Source: Aromatoleum petrolei (GTDB lineage Bacteria; Pseudomonadota; Gammaproteobacteria; Burkholderiales; Rhodocyclaceae). Taken from it: 64,000 nt of DNA. Both the position numbers and the translations under genes were made by a program. Positions 8,053 to 17,774 of the stretch are shown here, piece after piece. The notes beneath the pieces were generated by a model. That model did not search any database. It was not told where the DNA came from and saw only the letters and a list, made by a program, of their open reading frames with translations. The first letter of the stretch is position 1, and every line of letters starts with the position of its first letter. The stretch spans positions 3,667,501-3,731,500 of the forward strand of contig NZ_CP059560.1 in assembly GCF_017894385.1 (NCBI RefSeq), given 5' to 3'.

Positions 8053-8307
8053 TCAATGTACTGTCCACGCTTCCTGAGCGGCGAAGAGGCGTCGCTGCCA
8101 GCTCCTGACGGCGACCTCGCTCCAGTAGACGTACTTGCCGACCCTCACCGGGGGCGGGAAGGTGCCGGCCTTGACCATGTTCTCGAGTGTTCGTGCCGAA
8201 ATGCTCAGGCGCGCGCACAGGCTCGCCTTGTCGAGAAGTTCGGCGAGTTGGCCGGGAGCGACGGGGATGGTGGTGACGTTGGAGGGAACGGTGGTGGTTC
8301 TGCTCAT
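8053..8307 (-). CDS. AlpA/excisionase-like helix-turn-helix protein
   Basis: A small DNA-binding protein of the type that regulates integrase genes or directs excision of islands. ATG 8307 was chosen over the upstream in-frame start at 8406 because AGGA sits seven bases before it and the extra N-terminal residues look non-coding. The 84-aa product has a MerR/AlpA-type helix-turn-helix, LLDKASLCARLSISARTLENM, followed by a wing, GTFPPPVRVGKYVYWSEVAVRSW, both typical of the family. It is the last gene of the island, about 330 bp from the tRNA-derived attachment site, where excision factors are common. No integrase gene is visible beside it. Confidence 0.72.
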   Translation of the reverse strand: MSRTTTVPSNVTTIPVAPGQLAELLDKASLCARLSISARTLENMVKAGTFPPPVRVGKYVYWSEVAVRSWQRRLFAAQEAWTVH

Positions 8308-8632
8308 GGAAGCGTCCTGAGTGGAGTGGGCATGCCCCCGTATAGGCGAGCCGAGGGGGCATGCGCGCACTGGAACGCAACCAAACGAAAAAAATGTGCG
8401 TTCCATACTCGCCGGGCAGGCGATGCGGTAGGGCGGGCGGAGGGGGTGATGCGGGCGACGTGTTGTTCGCGACCGTGCACCGTGTCATACTCCGCCCCGC
8501 TGTTCAGGTCTGTCGTTTTTCTGGCGGGGCTGACAGGAATCGGTTGCGCTCGACTGCGGTCGAGTGCGGCTAAGTGCTTGTTTTTTTGGGTGTCTGCGTT
8601 AGTCTGCGCGGCTCATTGGGGATATTTACCCG
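8308..8632. other. Gene-free island end next to the attachment site
   Basis: This stretch of 325 bases has no supported gene. It carries several inverted repeats: CTCGAC (8549-8554) with GTCGAG (8559-8564), and GCCCCGC (8494-8500) with GCGGGGC (8524-8530). These could be recombinase/excisionase arm sites or simple hairpins; I cannot tell. The alpA-like promoter should lie at the left end on the minus strand. Confidence 0.4.
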
Positions 8633-8677
8633 TTGAAAATCCGCGTGTCGGCGGTTCGATTCCGTCCCTGGCCACCA
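8633..8677 (+). other. Attachment site: 3' fragment of a tRNA-Phe gene
   Basis: The 45 bases start at the anticodon loop TTGAAAA (anticodon GAA) and continue through the 3' anticodon stem TCCGC, variable loop GTGTC, T arm (GGCGG, loop TTCGATT, CCGTC) and the acceptor strand CCTGGCC-ACCA. The 5' half is missing: the bases before 8633 cannot form the GGCCAGG acceptor strand, D arm or 5' anticodon stem. This is the hallmark of integration into a tRNA gene with crossover at the anticodon loop, leaving a duplicated 3' part here and an intact tRNA-Phe at the other island end. It marks the junction between island (left) and core chromosome (right). Confidence 0.82.
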
Positions 8678-8683
8678 GTTCAA

Positions 8684-8715
8684 GAAAACGGGCCGGCTTT
8701 TGCCGGCCCGTTTTC
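8684..8715 (+). terminator. Rho-independent terminator of the former tRNA-Phe gene
   Basis: A perfect 14-bp stem, GAAAACGGGCCGGC, loop TTTT, GCCGGCCCGTTTTC, lies six bases after the CCA end of the tRNA fragment. The T run is contained in the 3' arm. It also insulates hemA from island transcription. Confidence 0.75.
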
Positions 8716-8760
8716 GTTTACGTTGCAGTATCGGCAACAGAAAGGTCTGATTTTGCGCAA

Positions 8761-8789
8761 TCTTGCGGCGTTTTTCGCGGTGCTATAAT
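8761..8789 (+). promoter_or_regulatory. hemA promoter
   Basis: A perfect -10 hexamer TATAAT lies at 8784-8789. A weak -35 (TCTTGC, 8761-8766) is 17 bp upstream. The expected transcription start is near 8796, giving a leader of about 27 nt before the hemA ATG at 8823. Confidence 0.6.
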
Positions 8790-8822
8790 CCGCAGAATTA
8801 AGCTTCCTTTTTGCGATCGCGC

Positions 8823-10076
8823 ATGCAACTTTATGCTCTTGGATTGAATCATCACACCGCTCCGCTCAGCATACGGGAGCGGGTGGCGTTTCAGCCCGAG
8901 CGGCTGGACGATGCCCTGCACAACCTGACGCATGCGCGCACGGTGCGTGAGGCCGCGATCCTGTCGACCTGCAACCGCACCGAGCTGTACTTCGCCACCG
9001 AGCAGCCGCAGCACGCGGCCGACTGGCTGGCGAACTTCCACCAGCTGTCGCTGAAGGAAGTCTCGCCCTATCTCTACACCTATCCGCAGCGCGACGCGAT
9101 TCGCCACGTGTTCCGTGTGGCCAGCGGGCTCGATTCCATGGTGCTGGGCGAGCCGCAGATCCTCGGTCAGGTCAAGGACGCGGCCCGGCGGGCGGAAGAG
9201 GCGGGGACCATGGGGACCCTGCTGCACAAGCTGTTCCAGAACACCTTCGCGGTCGCCAAGGAGGTGCGCTCGACGACAGCAATCGGCGCGAACATCGTCT
9301 CGATGGCGGCGGCGGCGGTGCACCTGTCCGAACGCATTTTCGAGCGCATCGCGGACCAGCGCGTGCTGTTCATCGGCGCCGGCGAGATGATCGAGCTGTG
9401 CGCCGCGCATTTCGCGGGGGCGAGCCCTAGGGAAATGGTCGTTGCCAACCGCACCGAGGCGCGTGCGCAAGTGGTCGCGAGCCGCTTCGGGGCGCAGGTG
9501 ATGCGGCTGGATGCGATCGGCGATGTGCTGGCGCAGTTCGATATCGTCATCTCCTGTACGGCCAGCCCGCTGCCGATTGTCGGTCTGGGCATGGTCGAGC
9601 GTGCGATCAAGGCGCGCCGTCACAAGCCGATGGTGATGGTCGACCTCGCCGTGCCGCGTGACATCGAAGCAGAGGTCGGCGCGCTGGACGACATCTTCCT
9701 GTATACCGTCGATGACCTTGCGCAAGTCGTCGATGCCGGCCTCGAGTCGCGCCAGCAGGCGGTGATCGAGGCCGAGGAGATCATCAATACGCGCGTCGAT
9801 GGTTTCCTGCACTGGATGCAGGCGCGCGACGCGGTGCCGACAATCAAGGCGCTGCGCCAGCATGCCGAGATGCTGCGTACCGTGGAGCTCGAGCGTGCGA
9901 GCAAGTTGCTGGCGAAGGGCGAGGACCCGCAGAAGGTACTCGATGCGCTCAGCCACGGCCTGATCAACAAGCTGATGCACGGGCCGACCCGATTCCTCAA
10001 CCAGTCCGAGGGCGAGCAGCAGGCCGACGCCTCGCGGCTGGTGCAACAGCTCTTCAATCTCAATTCGCACGACTAG
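8823..10076 (+). CDS. hemA: Glutamyl-tRNA reductase
   Basis: First committed step of C5 tetrapyrrole synthesis: reduces glutamyl-tRNA to glutamate-1-semialdehyde with NADPH. ATG 8823 gives the typical N-terminus [19 protein letters not shown]; the in-frame TTG at 8811 is not needed. The catalytic cysteine falls at residue 50 in [10 protein letters not shown], as in E. coli. The NADPH-binding domain contains [14 protein letters not shown], and the C-terminal helical dimerisation domain is complete. Length is 417 aa, normal for the family. It heads hemA-prfA-prmC on one strand and is the first core gene after the island junction. Confidence 0.96.
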   Translation: MQLYALGLNHHTAPLSIRERVAFQPERLDDALHNLTHARTVREAAILSTCNRTELYFATEQPQHAADWLANFHQLSLKEVSPYLYTYPQRDAIRHVFRVASGLDSMVLGEPQILGQVKDAARRAEEAGTMGTLLHKLFQNTFAVAKEVRSTTAIGANIVSMAAAAVHLSERIFERIADQRVLFIGAGEMIELCAAHFAGASPREMVVANRTEARAQVVASRFGAQVMRLDAIGDVLAQFDIVISCTASPLPIVGLGMVERAIKARRHKPMVMVDLAVPRDIEAEVGALDDIFLYTVDDLAQVVDAGLESRQQAVIEAEEIINTRVDGFLHWMQARDAVPTIKALRQHAEMLRTVELERASKLLAKGEDPQKVLDALSHGLINKLMHGPTRFLNQSEGEQQADASRLVQQLFNLNSHD

Positions 10077-10135
10077 CCGGGCGCGCGCCCGCTGTGGGCG
10101 TGCTGCCGGCCTCCGTGCCCCCTTTCCGGTTTCCG

Positions 10136-11215
10136 ATGAAGCAGAGCATCCGCGAAAAGCTCGATTTCCTGAGCAGTCGACTGGCCGAACTGGATCGCGA
10201 GCTCTCCTCCGAGGATGCCGCGCGCGACATGGACGCCTTCCGCACGCTCGGCCGCGAGCGCGCCGAGATCGAGCCGGTGGTGGCCTTGTACGAGGCGTGG
10301 CGCAGGACCGAGAGTGACGCTGCAAGTGCGCGCGAAATGCTCGCCGATGCGGAGATGCGCGAGCTCGTGGAAATGGAGCTGGCGACTTGCGCGGAGCGGA
10401 TCGCGGCGCTGGAGGACGAGTTGCAGCGCGCGCTGTTGCCGCGCGACCCCGATGACGAGCGCAATCTGTTTCTGGAAGTCCGTGCCGGGACCGGTGGCGA
10501 CGAGGCGGCGCTGTTCGCCGGCGACCTGCTGCGCATGTACACGCGCTACGCCGAACGCCAGCGCTGGAAGGTCGAGATCGTGTCGGCGAGCGAATCGGAC
10601 CTCGGCGGTTACAAGGAAGTCATCGCGCGCGTGATCGGCGCCGGCGCGTATTCGAAATTGAAGTTCGAGTCGGGCGGGCACCGCGTCCAGCGGGTGCCGG
10701 CGACGGAGACGCAGGGGCGCATCCACACGTCCGCCTGCACCGTTGCGGTGATGCCCGAGGCCGACGAGCTCGAGGCCGTAAACATCAATCCGGCGGACTT
10801 ACGCATCGATACCTTCCGTGCAAGCGGCGCGGGCGGTCAGCACATCAACAAGACCGATTCGGCGGTGCGCATCACCCACCTGCCCACGGGTATCGTTGTC
10901 GAATGCCAGGACGACCGCTCGCAGCACCGCAACAAGGCGCAGGCGATGTCGGTGCTGGCTGCGCGCATTCACGACATACAGCTCCGCGAGCAGCAGGCGA
11001 GGGAGGCTGCGACGCGCAAGAGTCTCGTGGGCAGCGGCGACCGTTCGGAGCGCATCCGCACCTACAATTTTCCCCAGGGCCGTGTCACCGACCACCGCAT
11101 CAACCTCACGCTGTACAAGCTGGACGCGGTGATGGAGGGGGAACTCGACGAGTTGGTTGGTGCGCTCACGGCGGAACATCAGGCCGCACAGCTCGCGGCG
11201 CTCGCCGGTGAGTGA
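10136..11215 (+). CDS. prfA: Peptide chain release factor 1
   Basis: Recognises UAA and UAG stop codons and triggers peptide release on the ribosome. ATG 10136 was chosen because the frame upstream of it back to 10094 lacks family sequence. The 359-aa protein carries the catalytic GGQ at residues 233-235 inside [17 protein letters not shown], the coiled N-terminal domain, and the C-terminal [16 protein letters not shown] segment. GGQ sits at the same position as in E. coli RF1. The next gene, prmC, encodes the enzyme that methylates this glutamine. Confidence 0.95.
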   Translation: MKQSIREKLDFLSSRLAELDRELSSEDAARDMDAFRTLGRERAEIEPVVALYEAWRRTESDAASAREMLADAEMRELVEMELATCAERIAALEDELQRALLPRDPDDERNLFLEVRAGTGGDEAALFAGDLLRMYTRYAERQRWKVEIVSASESDLGGYKEVIARVIGAGAYSKLKFESGGHRVQRVPATETQGRIHTSACTVAVMPEADELEAVNINPADLRIDTFRASGAGGQHINKTDSAVRITHLPTGIVVECQDDRSQHRNKAQAMSVLAARIHDIQLREQQAREAATRKSLVGSGDRSERIRTYNFPQGRVTDHRINLTLYKLDAVMEGELDELVGALTAEHQAAQLAALAGE

Positions 11216-11263
11216 TATGAGCGTGACCTCGCGATCATCTAGTCCGCACGGGTGGAGGCGCTG

Positions 11264-12118
11264 ATGGATACGCCCGACACGGTGCCCGATATCGCCGCCG
11301 CATTGAACTGGGCGCGTGCCCGCATTGCCGTCGTCGATGCGCGGGTGCTGCTCCGCCATGTCCTGCAATGTTCGGCGGCACGCCTTGCCGCATATCCGGA
11401 GGCTCGGCTTGACGAGGGCGAGTGGGCGGAATTTCGCAGCCTGGTGGAGCGGCGCGAGGCGGGAGAGCCGGTGGCCTACTTGATCGGCGAGCGCGAGTTC
11501 TACGGGCGCTCCTTCATGGTCGGCCCGGCGGTCCTGATTCCGCGACCGGACACCGAGCTGCTCATCGAGCTGGCCCTGGCGCACTTCGGCGACAGGCCGC
11601 GCACCCGGGTTCTCGACCTGGGTACGGGCAGCGGCGCGCTGGCCGTGACCCTTGCGCTTGAACTGCCTGACGCCGACGTGACCGCGGTGGATCGTTCGCG
11701 CGAGGCCTTGCTGGTCGCGATGGCCAACGCCGCCCGCCTAAAGGCGAGCGTGTCCTTCGTCCTCGGCGACTGGTTTTCGCAACTGGGGGGTGATCGCTAT
11801 CAGCTGATCGTCGCCAATCCCCCTTACGTCGCTGCGGGCGACCCGCATCTGCGCGAGGGCGACGTGCGCTTCGAGCCGGGAACGGCGCTGGCTGCAGGGC
11901 CCCAGGGGCTGGACGACCTCGCGGCGATTACGGCGGAGGCGCCGCGCCACCTGGAGCCGGGGGGCTGGCTCTTCATGGAGCATGGTTACGACCAGGCGGC
12001 GGCGGTGCGCGGTTTGCTCACGGATGCGGGGTTCTCGTCGATCACGTCGTGGAAGGACCTCGGCGGCATCGAGCGCGTGTCGGGCGGCCAGTGGCTGGGG
12101 CGTGAGGAGTCACGCTGA
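11264..12118 (+). CDS. prmC: Release factor glutamine methyltransferase
   Basis: N5-methylates the GGQ glutamine of RF1/RF2 using S-adenosylmethionine, increasing termination efficiency. ATG 11264 is preceded by GGAGG at proper spacing; GTG 11252 in the same frame is less likely. The 284-aa protein has the SAM-binding motif VLDLGTGSGALAV and the glutamine-binding NPPY at residues 185-188. The N-terminal helical domain contains AYLIGEREFYGRSF, characteristic of the family. It follows its substrate gene prfA. Confidence 0.94.
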   Translation: MDTPDTVPDIAAALNWARARIAVVDARVLLRHVLQCSAARLAAYPEARLDEGEWAEFRSLVERREAGEPVAYLIGEREFYGRSFMVGPAVLIPRPDTELLIELALAHFGDRPRTRVLDLGTGSGALAVTLALELPDADVTAVDRSREALLVAMANAARLKASVSFVLGDWFSQLGGDRYQLIVANPPYVAAGDPHLREGDVRFEPGTALAAGPQGLDDLAAITAEAPRHLEPGGWLFMEHGYDQAAAVRGLLTDAGFSSITSWKDLGGIERVSGGQWLGREESR

Positions 12119-12206
12119 AGGCATTGTCGTTGCAGTGCCTATTGACGGCTGCGATGGCAATCCCTAGAATTTCCCGAGTTAATTACTCAACTTTTGGAAC
12201 GGCAAC

Positions 12207-12527
12207 ATGGACATCCAGAACGTCATCCGCGAGCAGGTCACCAGCAACCCGGTCGTGCTCTATATGAAGGGCACACCCCAGTTCCCGATGTGCGGCTTCT
12301 CGGCGACCGCCGTGCAGATCCTCAAGAACCTGGGCGTTACCAGCGTGTTCTCGGTGAACGTGCTGGAGAACGAGGATATTCGCAGTGGCATCAAGGAATT
12401 CGCCAATTGGCCGACGATTCCGCAGCTCTACATCAAGGGCGAGTTCGTCGGCGGCTGCGACATCATGCGCGAGATGTACGAGAACGGCGAGTTGAAGACG
12501 ATGCTCGCCGAAGCCGGCGTCAAGTAA
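12207..12527 (+). CDS. grxD: Monothiol glutaredoxin, Grx4 type
   Basis: Binds and delivers [2Fe-2S] clusters with glutathione as co-ligand. The 106-aa single-domain protein has the monothiol active site CGFS with Cys29, preceded by MKGTPQFPM, and the glutathione-binding elements WPTIPQLYI and GGCDI. Length and motifs are canonical. It stands alone 88 bp after prmC and ends at a strong terminator. Confidence 0.95.
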   Translation: MDIQNVIREQVTSNPVVLYMKGTPQFPMCGFSATAVQILKNLGVTSVFSVNVLENEDIRSGIKEFANWPTIPQLYIKGEFVGGCDIMREMYENGELKTMLAEAGVK

Positions 12528-12570
12528 TTCGCTTCGGCTGGCACGGCACCCGTCCGTGCCGGGATGGCGA

Positions 12571-13668
12571 TCAGGCCCGCCCGTCAGCGGCGGGCTCGTC
12601 TTTTTTGAGGCGCACGATCGATTTGTGCGCGAGGTGCCGCAGCAGGAGATACGGCGGCATCCGCAGCCAATGGGCGCGCACGTAGATCGCGAAGCGGGCA
12701 AGCGCCGCCGCCGCGCTTTCGGCAGCCTCGTTCTCGGGGCGCATGGCGGTTGTGTACAGCATCGTCAGCAGCCGCGAGGCCGGCCCGCCCGCGGCGTTGA
12801 GCAAATCCTCGAGTACCGGCGGCGGAATCGGGCTGTCGAGCAGATGCCTGGCAAGGTGGAGGCCGAATGCGACCGGCGCGACGACATCGAGCGTCCGTGA
12901 GGCCTCGACCACCCGCGGCCAGAAATCCGCTTCGCTGGCTCCCGCGCGCAGCAACCCATCGATATCGAAGAGATCGCGCAGGCCGTTGTGAAGTTCGCCT
13001 TCGTGCAGGAGGTGAACGATGCTGTGGATGAGCAGATGCTCGGGGCGGGGGATGCGCACCGCAGGCAGGCCGGGTAGCGTGGACGCCTCGCGGATGATCG
13101 TGCCCGCATCGGGGCTGTGCCGCGAGGTGAGCGGCAGGATGGTGTGATGGACGTCGAGCACGGTGCCGCGCCGCACGTTCACCATCGGCGGCAACTCGTG
13201 CATCCAGGTTCGGTAGTAGCGTTGGTCGTAGGGTGAGGTCTTGGCCGACGCCCAGCCCGCCACCATCAGGCGCAACTCGACATCGCCGAGCGCGTCGTGC
13301 GGCACCAGGATGTCGATGTCGCCGAATAGGCGGCCGCGCCCGACGGGATGGTCGGACACCGCGTAGGCGGCCCCTTTCAGCAGCACCAGCGGGATGCCCA
13401 GGCGGCACAGGGCACGCTGCAGCCCGTGCACTTCCCAGCGCACCGACAGTGCCTGTCGCCGGCTGAGCTGGCGGACTGCGTCGAGATGTCGTGCGGCTTC
13501 GGGCGGGATGGCGACGTCCGCCGCGGCGAGGCGCTCGGCGAGCAGGCCCGCAAGGTTCGCTGCGCGCGCATTCGCGACGAGTTCGGACCAAGCGGCCAGA
13601 TCCAGCGCGGCAGCCTGCGTCGGCGTCTTGAGGGTCGCAACCAGACGTTTGCAGGCGGACGATTGCAT
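12571..13668 (-). CDS. Nucleotidyltransferase family protein of an HPr-rel-A type cluster
   Basis: A 365-aa protein with the putative polymerase-beta-like core LKGAAY (from Leu97), then GRLFGDIDILV with Asp117 and Asp119 as likely metal ligands, followed by a long helical region. This resembles the PF14907 (NTP_transf_5) group, found beside HprK-like kinases and in some lasso-peptide clusters. ATG 13668 begins two codons after the kinase stop; the longer upstream frame overlaps the kinase and lacks family sequence. It is the last gene of a four-gene minus-strand operon. Substrate unknown. Confidence 0.78.
   Translation of the reverse strand: MQSSACKRLVATLKTPTQAAALDLAAWSELVANARAANLAGLLAERLAAADVAIPPEAARHLDAVRQLSRRQALSVRWEVHGLQRALCRLGIPLVLLKGAAYAVSDHPVGRGRLFGDIDILVPHDALGDVELRLMVAGWASAKTSPYDQRYYRTWMHELPPMVNVRRGTVLDVHHTILPLTSRHSPDAGTIIREASTLPGLPAVRIPRPEHLLIHSIVHLLHEGELHNGLRDLFDIDGLLRAGASEADFWPRVVEASRTLDVVAPVAFGLHLARHLLDSPIPPPVLEDLLNAAGGPASRLLTMLYTTAMRPENEAAESAAAALARFAIYVRAHWLRMPPYLLLRHLAHKSIVRLKKDEPAADGRA
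12575..12606 (+). terminator. grxD rho-independent terminator
   Basis: A GC-rich 7-bp stem, GCCCGCC (12575-12581) and GGCGGGC (12589-12595), is followed by TCG and a TCTTTTTT tract. It lies within the last codons of the converging nucleotidyltransferase gene, so the two sequences share bases. Confidence 0.7.
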
Positions 13669-13672
13669 CGCG

Positions 13673-14539
13673 TTAACGTCCGGTGATGCTACGCACCATC
13701 GCCAGGGCGGTGTCGGTCGAATCGTAGGCAATGTCGAAGCACCGCGCCTTGTCCAGCATCTCGCACAGCGCGTGAAAGCCAGTCTCGCCCATGCGATCGC
13801 GATTGAAGGATTGCTCCGCAATGCGCGCGAAGGCCTCTGCGCGGCCGATTTCCTCGCTGCGGGGGGCGGATCCGGGCACGAAGCGGGGGAAGATCACCCA
13901 GCGGCATCGCGCCTGTCGTGCGGCCGCGCTGTGCGATGTGGCAGGTGGCGCCGCATGGCTGATCGTGCCCTTGCGGGTGTCCGTGTAGCGACGTCCGAGC
14001 CTGGTGCCCGGAAAGCGCGAAACGATGTCGATCGATTCGTTCTTGAGGCTGATCGGGCGGGGGTTGGGTTGCAGGGTGCCGCATTCGGGGGCAAGGATCG
14101 CCAGTTCGTCTGAAAGGAGCCGCCACTGGTCGATGAAGGTCAGCGCTGCGCAGAGCGTACTCTTCCCTGCTCCGGGCGCCCCGGGCATGACGAGTGCGTC
14201 ATCGTCGCGGGCGACGACTGCGGCATGCATGACGAGATAGCCGAGCGGGCGGGATGCGAGGCACCAGTTCAGCCCCCACTCGAACAGCGGGGCGGCCTGC
14301 GTGGCCGGGAGGGGGAGGAAGGGTTCGGCGTGGTCAAGGAAGAAGCGTGCCTGCGGCCGGAGCCAGCGGCGCCATCCCGTACCGTGGGTGATGTGGATGT
14401 CGAAGTCGATGAAATGCCTCGCCTTCCCTGAGCCGTGTAGTGCGTCCGGGTAGAAGGTCTCGAGATGGCGGCGCACCGTGGCGAACGGCGAGCGCACACG
14501 CACCGTGACCGGGGCAAGATGAAGGGTGACGTCGATCAA
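13673..14539 (-). CDS. HprK-related kinase A
   Basis: A 288-aa protein with a P-loop at residues 120-128 (GAPGAGKST) and the downstream LLSDELAIL acidic segment typical of HPr kinase/phosphorylase folds. It lacks the N-terminal HprK domain and no HPr/PTS genes occur nearby, so it is not a standard HprK. The arrangement with a PqqD-like protein and a PF14907-type nucleotidyltransferase matches what is called the HPr-rel-A system (family name recalled, not searched). A related kinase fold phosphorylates lasso peptides in other bacteria, so a peptide or protein substrate is possible. Real role unknown. Confidence 0.82.
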   Translation of the reverse strand: MIDVTLHLAPVTVRVRSPFATVRRHLETFYPDALHGSGKARHFIDFDIHITHGTGWRRWLRPQARFFLDHAEPFLPLPATQAAPLFEWGLNWCLASRPLGYLVMHAAVVARDDDALVMPGAPGAGKSTLCAALTFIDQWRLLSDELAILAPECGTLQPNPRPISLKNESIDIVSRFPGTRLGRRYTDTRKGTISHAAPPATSHSAAARQARCRWVIFPRFVPGSAPRSEEIGRAEAFARIAEQSFNRDRMGETGFHALCEMLDKARCFDIAYDSTDTALAMVRSITGR

Positions 14540-14575
14540 TCCGGTAGCCAGCTCGCAGCGCGGAACGAGTTGTGC

Positions 14576-14863
14576 TCAAGTGTGCGCGAGAATCGAGAGC
14601 TCCACCAGTTCATCGATCACGCGCCGGATCGTCGCTTCGGCTATTTCACCGCCTTCGAACGCGGACGCCCGTGAGCCGACGTGGCGGACGAGCGTGGATG
14701 CCTCGGTGGGCCCCGCGTCGGTCGTGTGTCTGACGATTTCCCGCGCGAGCGGTGTGAGCACCCAGTAGTCGCCTGACGTGCTGTCGAACAGCACGCTTGC
14801 GCCTTCGTCATTCCACTGAGGCGAGAACACCAACGACCGCCCGCTAAGAATGTTCAACGTCAT
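14576..14863 (-). CDS. PqqD-like peptide-binding protein, HPr-rel-A system
   Basis: A 95-aa protein of PqqD type: a small fold that binds leader peptides of ribosomally made, modified peptides. It shows the usual elements: a strand pair with ASVLFDSTSGDYWVLTPLA, then a three-helix part ending ATIRRVIDELVELSIL. ATG 14863 was chosen because AGGA lies a few bases upstream; the longer frame would need TTG 14899. It lies 36 bp before the kinase gene and 37 bp after the stop of the exported-protein gene. Its partner is not known; a peptide-presenting role for the kinase or nucleotidyltransferase is inference. Confidence 0.78.
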   Translation of the reverse strand: MTLNILSGRSLVFSPQWNDEGASVLFDSTSGDYWVLTPLAREIVRHTTDAGPTEASTLVRHVGSRASAFEGGEIAEATIRRVIDELVELSILAHT

Positions 14864-14899
14864 GTCATCCTGCTGGCTGATTTCGAGGCGGTTCGTCAA

Positions 14900-15646
14900 T
14901 CAGGCCTTCTTCTTGCAGACATACAGCAGCGGCGACTCGGTCCCCGAGTAGGTGGTCTTGATGTAGCTGATCACCTCCGCGGCGGTGAGTCCCATGGTGC
15001 CCGTGCATGCCAGGCTGGACGGGCAATAGGTGCCGCCGCGGCGCAGGCTTTGCCACATTTCCTGGATGTGCCAAGTTTTGATCGGGTAGTCCGGGAGCAG
15101 ATTCGTGTTGATCCAAGCAGCGATCAGGTGGCGCATCAGCTCGCAGTCGGACAGGGTCGCGTAATTCTGCGGGAATGCGAGAAACTCCCAGATCCCCGTG
15201 GAATTGGGAACGTCCGAATCCGGTAGAACGGCGGAAACAAGGGTTCCCACGCTGTCCATGACACTTTTCGGGTTCTTCGAGATGTCCTGGCCGGTCGTGT
15301 ACGCACTCGCGTCGACGTCGAGCAGCGTCACACTCCGCTTGAATGTCGGAGCGCTGACCTGGCCCCAGTTCGATACATTGATCTGCAGCTTCCAGTCGGT
15401 AGGCGACAGCCCCGCGGAACACACCGTCTCGCCTGCGTGGTGGCTCAGATTGCCGCTGACCATCGCCGAGGGGCTCAGGCAGCTGATCTGGCCGAGCGCG
15501 GACCTGGCCTGAACGGTTAGCAGGACACCGACGCCGCCAGCTGTCGCCCCGATGAAGCGCCGACGAGAACCGGCAGACCGGGACGCCGACGTTCCTTCGG
15601 GCAGCTCGTTACATCCGGTATCGCACGGGTCCGGGGGTATCCCCAT
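14900..15646 (-). CDS. Putative Tat-exported protein of unknown function, first gene of HPr-rel-A operon
   Basis: A 248-aa protein with a twin-arginine motif, RRRFIG at residues 28-33, followed by a hydrophobic stretch GATAGGVGVLLTV and a likely cleavage after ARSALG. The mature part has several cysteines, including Cys residues near TVCSAG, SDCEL, GTYCPS and the C-terminal LLYVCKKKA. I do not recognise the family. Tat export suggests folding or cofactor loading before secretion. Being first in the operon with a PqqD-like protein, kinase and nucleotidyltransferase, it may be the protein they modify or a periplasmic partner; neither is shown. Confidence 0.6.
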   Translation of the reverse strand: MGIPPDPCDTGCNELPEGTSASRSAGSRRRFIGATAGGVGVLLTVQARSALGQISCLSPSAMVSGNLSHHAGETVCSAGLSPTDWKLQINVSNWGQVSAPTFKRSVTLLDVDASAYTTGQDISKNPKSVMDSVGTLVSAVLPDSDVPNSTGIWEFLAFPQNYATLSDCELMRHLIAAWINTNLLPDYPIKTWHIQEMWQSLRRGGTYCPSSLACTGTMGLTAAEVISYIKTTYSGTESPLLYVCKKKA

Positions 15647-16193
15647 TTTCTTGGTTCCTGATGGCGATTTCTACGCTCGTGTCTTCTCACGTTCATTCGA
15701 GCACGATTCGTGCCGAATTGGCATCTGCTCCATCGTGCTGAAATATAAAGGCTTATGGAGCGCGTGAATGCCGGATTCCAGTCGAGTGTAAAAAAATCCG
15801 ACGTTTGCTTCGCGGGCCGGATGCAATGACATCCACCCTTGTGAAGCTAGCCGAGCGCCTTGCATGCTTCAAGCACAAGGGCTAAGACGTCGTGACCTTC
15901 GTCATGCCGGCCTCGCACATGGGCGATGGCTGAGTTACGCCGCTTCGAGGTCGCGGCGCCCGGCTTGGACGCCGAGGGGGCTGATGAGGAAGCAGGAAGG
16001 TCGTGAGAAAGGTGGTAAGCCATCGCGATCCATGCATCCTCGGCGTCGAGGTGTGGGCCGGATGTGCATGGCGGTGGGTGCCCCAGCAAGCGTGGACTCG
16101 CGCTTGGTCAGGGATTCGGATTCACGCGCGTTGAACGGAGGTTGTGGCGCCCGCACCGGTCAGGCGCCACATCTGGTGCTGTTCCGCCGGCCG
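15647..16193. other. Gene-free stretch between argH and the HPr-rel-A operon
   Basis: About 550 bases contain no gene I can support. A minus-strand frame at 15847-16089 (80 codons, TTG start, ending VLALVLEACKALG) has a plausible composition but no ribosome site or recognisable family, and could be a remnant. The promoter for the operon starting at 15646 should lie in the AT-richer part around 15720-15760. Confidence 0.4.
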
Positions 16194-17612
<1,419 letters not shown>

Positions 17613-17774
17613 AATGTCCGTCATTGGTATGGCGCGGCCGGTGGCGGCCGTCGCGGGGCGGGGTGCCGGTTGTTGCAGGCGCCGCGCAAACAGGCCGAAA
17701 TTATAAAGCAAAAGGCCTGCGTGCCTTGGGGGCCGGCGGGCCGGCCCGGCGTGCATCGCAGGGGGAGGTGTTCG

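Noticed and set aside
8600..8677. A complete tRNA gene upstream of hemA
   Set aside because: The bases before 8633 cannot form the acceptor 5' strand, D arm or 5' anticodon stem; only the 3' part is tRNA-Phe.
13673..14539. Housekeeping HPr kinase/phosphorylase HprK
   Set aside because: The N-terminal HprK domain is missing and the neighbours are PqqD-like and nucleotidyltransferase genes rather than PTS genes.
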